A DNA stretch of 15,874 nucleotides, taken from assembly GCA_947628685.1 (NCBI GenBank), contig CANRAT010000034.1, positions 1 to 15,874 on the forward strand, given 5' to 3'. Below the pieces are notes generated by a model, which searched no databases, was not told where the DNA came from, and saw only the letters and a list, made by a program, of their open reading frames with translations. The DNA comes from an uncultured Bacilli bacterium. GTDB taxonomy: Bacteria > Bacillota_I > Bacilli_A > RF39 > UBA660. A program made the translations under genes and the position numbers. Below, piece after piece: positions 13,417-15,874 of this stretch; position 1 is the first letter of the stretch; each line of letters begins with the position of its first letter.

Positions 13417-13443
13417 TTAGCACTCCAAGAAAAGTAGTGCTAA
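13417..13443. promoter_or_regulatory. CIRCE operator 2
   Basis: TTAGCACTC, nine nt, TAGTGCTAA. It matches the CIRCE consensus at every arm position but one (T for G at the start of the right arm). It spans the predicted transcription start of the hrcA operon. An extra half-site AGTGCTA lies between the two operators at 13402-13408. Confidence 0.92.
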
Positions 13444-13481
13444 AATTTAAAAAAACTTATATAATGTATAGAGGTGATATA

Positions 13482-14471
13482 GTGGTATCAAAAAGGCAAG
13501 AAAATTTACTTAAATTAATTGTAGAAGATTACATAAAAAATGCACATCCAGTAAGTTCTAAGGCTCTATCTAGCAAGATGAAATGTTCTAGTGCTACAAT
13601 TAGAGCAGAGATGAATTATCTAGAAGAAATAGGACTTTTAGAAAAAACACATATATCATCTGGTAGAGTTCCAAGTGAAAAGGGATATAGATATTATGTC
13701 GATAATATAATGAAGCCAAAAGAGTTAAACGGCGAAGATATGTTAAAGTTAAAGACTATAGTCGACAATAAATCCCTAGTCGTTAATGATATAATTTTAA
13801 AAAGTATGGAGATTATATCAGAATTAACTCACTATACTACAATAGTTTTAGGAAAACAATCTAGTGAAAATTTAGTTGAAAAAGTAGAAGTTATTCCTAT
13901 AGATAAAAATAATTTAGTCGCTATAGTAGTAACAAATAAAGGTCATGTGGAACACAAATCAATATATATTCCAGGAGATGTTGATTCTATAGAAATAAAA
14001 CAAACTGTAGATTTAATAAACAAACTAATAATTGGAACAAGTATTGATAGTGTAAGTGAGGTTTTGGAATATCAAGTAAAACCTATAATAGGAAGATATG
14101 TGAAACAACACGAAGTTCTCTACAACGCATTTTATACTGCATTTAGTGATTTCGCAACAGAATCAGTAAAAATGAGTGGTACTAGAAATATATTAATGCA
14201 GCCAGAATTTAATAGTGCAGATAAAATAAGAGAAATAATAAGTAAATTTGAAGATAAGGATATCGTAGAAAGTATCAAAGAAGAAGATAACGGAATTAAT
14301 ATTTATATAGGTAGTGAAAATAATTTTGATGATGATGTTACAATTATTAAAACTAAATATAATATTGATGGAGAAGAAGGAACTATTGCTTTAATTGGTC
14401 CAAAAAGAATGGAATATGAAAGAGTAATAACGCTTCTTAATTATATAAAAGAAAATATAGAAAATAAATAG
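13482..14471 (+). CDS. hrcA: Heat-inducible transcription repressor HrcA
   Basis: HrcA is a dimeric repressor that binds CIRCE and is kept active by GroEL in the Bacillus model; heat titrates GroEL and relieves repression. The N-terminal winged helix-turn-helix is typical: SKRQENLLKLIVEDYI, HPVSSKALSSKMKCSSATIRAEMNYLEEIGLL, SSGRVPSEKGYRYYVD (about residues 3-74). The GAF-like and C-terminal domains follow, ending NYIKENIENK. I chose the GTG at 13482 because GAGGTG (13471-13476) is 5 nt upstream and the HrcA fold begins there. Upstream starts at 13437 (inside CIRCE 2) and 13464 (before the binding site) are not credible. Length is 329 aa, near the usual 340. It is the first gene of the operon. 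Confidence 0.95.
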   Translation: MVSKRQENLLKLIVEDYIKNAHPVSSKALSSKMKCSSATIRAEMNYLEEIGLLEKTHISSGRVPSEKGYRYYVDNIMKPKELNGEDMLKLKTIVDNKSLVVNDIILKSMEIISELTHYTTIVLGKQSSENLVEKVEVIPIDKNNLVAIVVTNKGHVEHKSIYIPGDVDSIEIKQTVDLINKLIIGTSIDSVSEVLEYQVKPIIGRYVKQHEVLYNAFYTAFSDFATESVKMSGTRNILMQPEFNSADKIREIISKFEDKDIVESIKEEDNGINIYIGSENNFDDDVTIIKTKYNIDGEEGTIALIGPKRMEYERVITLLNYIKENIENK

Positions 14472-14484
14472 AAAAGAGGTAAGC

Positions 14485-15105
14485 ATGGAAGAAAAAAATA
14501 AAGCTCAAGAATGCACTTGTAAAGACTCTAAATGTGATGATGAGTGTTGCAAAGAAGAATGTGAATGCAGTTGTGAGAAAGAAAAGTGTAAATGTAGTGA
14601 CACATGTAAAGAAGATAAAAAGAAGAAAAAAGAGGATAAGCACAAATATAAAGAAGAAATAGAAAAATTGAAACTAGAAAACAAGAAAAAAGATGAAGAA
14701 ATTTTAATTGCTAAAGCAGACCTCATTAATTATCGTAAAAGAAAAGATGAAGAGGTCACTAGATTACTTAAATTCTGTAATGAAGATTTGATTAAACAAA
14801 TCCTTCCAATACTTGATAATTTTGAAAGAGCAATAAAATTAGATGATGATAACTTAGAAGATGAAGTTTCAAAATTTCTAGAAGGATTTAAAATGATTTA
14901 TTGTAATATGGAACAAGTAATGGAAAACTTTGAAGTTAAACCAATTGACGGTGCAAATAAACCATTTGATCCTGTTTACCACAATGCTATTATGGTAGAA
15001 AAGCGCGATGGCATAGAACCTGGTGAGGTACTAGAAGTATTACAAAAAGGTTATATCTATAAAGATAAAGTTATAAGACCAGCAATGGTTAAAGTCAGTG
15101 AATAG
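14485..15105 (+). CDS. grpE: Nucleotide exchange factor GrpE with Cys-rich N-terminal extension
   Basis: GrpE is the dimeric factor that releases ADP from DnaK. The GrpE core is intact: a charged coiled-coil (about 50-77), ADLINYRKRKDEE (78-90), QILPILDNFERAI, FDPVYHNAIM (161-170) and a C-terminus with KGYIYKDKVIRPAMVKV (188-204). The odd part is residues 9-42: 11 cysteines (10, 12, 17, 21, 22, 26, 28, 30, 35, 37, 41) mixed with Lys/Glu/Asp, many as CxC or CC, a metallothionein-like composition. A Lys-rich stretch (45-49, then 52-56) links it to the coiled coil. GrpE N-terminal tails are normally disordered and acidic, without cysteines. Thirteen nt separate it from hrcA; AAGAGGT is the ribosome binding site. 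It shares the CIRCE-controlled promoter. Confidence 0.95.
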   Translation: MEEKNKAQECTCKDSKCDDECCKEECECSCEKEKCKCSDTCKEDKKKKKEDKHKYKEEIEKLKLENKKKDEEILIAKADLINYRKRKDEEVTRLLKFCNEDLIKQILPILDNFERAIKLDDDNLEDEVSKFLEGFKMIYCNMEQVMENFEVKPIDGANKPFDPVYHNAIMVEKRDGIEPGEVLEVLQKGYIYKDKVIRPAMVKVSE

Positions 15106-15119
15106 GAAAGGTGATAAAT

Positions 15120-15874
15120 ATGAGTAAAACAATAGGTATAGACTTAGGTACAACAAATAGTTGTGTAAGTATTTATGAAGGTGGAGAGGCTAAAGTTATA
15201 GTTAATGCTGATGGAGATAGAACTACTCCTTCAGTAGTAGCCTTCAAAAAAGGTGATATTTTAGTAGGTAAAACTGCTAAGCATCAATCAGTTACAAACC
15301 CTGATACAATTAGTTCAATTAAAAGATTAATGGGTACAAATAAAAAAGTAAAAGCAAATGGAAAAGAATATTCTCCAGAAGAGATAAGTGCTATGATACT
15401 TGGAGATTTAAAGAAAACTGCTGAGGCTTATTTAGGTGAAAAAGTTACAAGCGCTGTTATAACAGTTCCTGCATACTTTAATGACTCACAAAGACAAGCA
15501 ACTAAAAATGCAGGTAAAATTGCAGGACTTAATGTAGAGAGAATTATAAACGAGCCAACTGCTGCCGCACTTGCATATGGTCTTGATAAACAAGATGAAT
15601 CTCAAACAATTTTAGTATATGACCTTGGTGGTGGTACATTCGATGTATCTATACTAGAACTTGGAGATGGAGTATTTGAAGTTAAATCTACAAGTGGTAA
15701 TAATAGACTTGGTGGAGATGACTTCGATCAAAGAATTATAGATTACATAATAGATGATATTAAGAGTGAACACGATGTAGACTTAAGCGATAATAAAATG
15801 GCTTTACAAAGAATTAAAGAAGAAGCTGAAAAAGCTAAGAAAACACTTTCAAATGTTACATCTACAGAAATTAG
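15120..15874 (+). CDS. dnaK: Chaperone DnaK (Hsp70), N-terminal part, runs off the window
   Basis: DnaK is the ATP-driven Hsp70 chaperone. The first 251 codons of the nucleotide-binding domain are present: phosphate-1 motif IGIDLGTTNSCV (5-16), SAVITVPAYFNDSQRQATK, the connect motif NEPTAAALAYG, phosphate-2 motif VYDLGGGTFDVSILE, and GGDDFDQRI. It lacks the roughly 23-residue insertion near residue 80 that marks DnaK of Gram-negative bacteria, so the protein is of the Firmicutes type. AAAGGTG (15107-15113) sets the start. It follows grpE by 14 nt in the hrcA-grpE-dnaK operon; no separate promoter or CIRCE is visible before it. The substrate-binding domain lies outside the window. Confidence 0.98.
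   Translation, partial: MSKTIGIDLGTTNSCVSIYEGGEAKVIVNADGDRTTPSVVAFKKGDILVGKTAKHQSVTNPDTISSIKRLMGTNKKVKANGKEYSPEEISAMILGDLKKTAEAYLGEKVTSAVITVPAYFNDSQRQATKNAGKIAGLNVERIINEPTAAALAYGLDKQDESQTILVYDLGGGTFDVSILELGDGVFEVKSTSGNNRLGGDDFDQRIIDYIIDDIKSEHDVDLSDNKMALQRIKEEAEKAKKTLSNVTSTEI

Noticed and set aside
13437..13481. Upstream in-frame starts for hrcA (GTG at 13437, ATG at 13464)
   Set aside because: The first lies inside the CIRCE operator and the second lies before the GAGGTG site; the HrcA fold begins at the GTG at 13482.
14437..14726. Minus-strand open frames opposite grpE, rich in Ser/Leu/Phe/His
   Set aside because: They are the antisense of the Lys/Glu/Cys-rich GrpE tail, with no ribosome binding site or family resemblance.
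1..15874. CRISPR array, tRNA or rRNA genes
   Set aside because: No regularly spaced direct repeats, cloverleaf-like segments or rRNA-like sequence were seen by reading; a dedicated scan was not possible.

Overview
The window is AT-rich DNA (clearly well below 35% GC) from a Gram-positive-type bacterium, most likely an uncultured low-GC Firmicutes/Bacillota or Mollicutes-like gut lineage. The evidence is strong AGGAGG-type ribosome binding sites, CIRCE operators, the hrcA-grpE-dnaK order, a DnaK N-terminus without the insertion typical of Gram-negative DnaK, a class B sortase and a lipobox lipoprotein. Tryptophan is encoded by TGG in the genes examined, and none is broken by TGA, so the standard bacterial code fits. 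Of 17 complete genes, 11 end in TAA, 5 in TAG and only 1 in TGA, and that TGA is followed directly by an in-frame TAA.

Layout. Bases 1-262 hold the 3' end of a TnpB-type gene and the hairpin-rich right end of an IS200/IS605-like element. An unrecognised 203-aa gene (392-1003) and a small lipoprotein gene (1186-1659) follow. Bases 1717-5829 form a tight housekeeping cluster: lepA, a helix-turn-helix protein with a sigma-region-4-like tail, hemW and a Nudix hydrolase. Single genes or short operons follow: a CarD-family regulator (5954-6448); a DUF362 protein, an acyltransferase-like protein and a zinc-ribbon/PepSY membrane protein (6551-8749); and a class B sortase (8849-9652). The sortase faces a minus-strand surface protein (9645-10394) that ends in an NPETLD sorting signal. 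A D,D-carboxypeptidase (dacA) is divergent from that surface protein. It is followed by sua5/tsaC and an unknown 167-aa gene.

The last part is the heat-shock operon hrcA-grpE-dnaK (13482 to the window edge). It is driven by a near-consensus promoter (TTGACA, 17 nt, TATACT) carrying two CIRCE-like operators. HrcA is expected to bind CIRCE and repress its own operon. GrpE and DnaK form the Hsp70 nucleotide-exchange/chaperone pair. In many Firmicutes lepA and hemW lie directly upstream of hrcA; here about 8 kb of envelope, tRNA-modification and unknown genes separate them.

The most unusual items are a GrpE with a metallothionein-like N-terminal extension (11 Cys in 32 residues), a regulator that looks like a SpoIIID-like domain joined to a sigma-region-4-like HTH, a facing sortase/substrate pair, and promoters whose -10 box lies 7 nt before an ATG, suggesting leaderless mRNAs for dacA and perhaps sua5. 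I see no tRNA, rRNA or CRISPR array.
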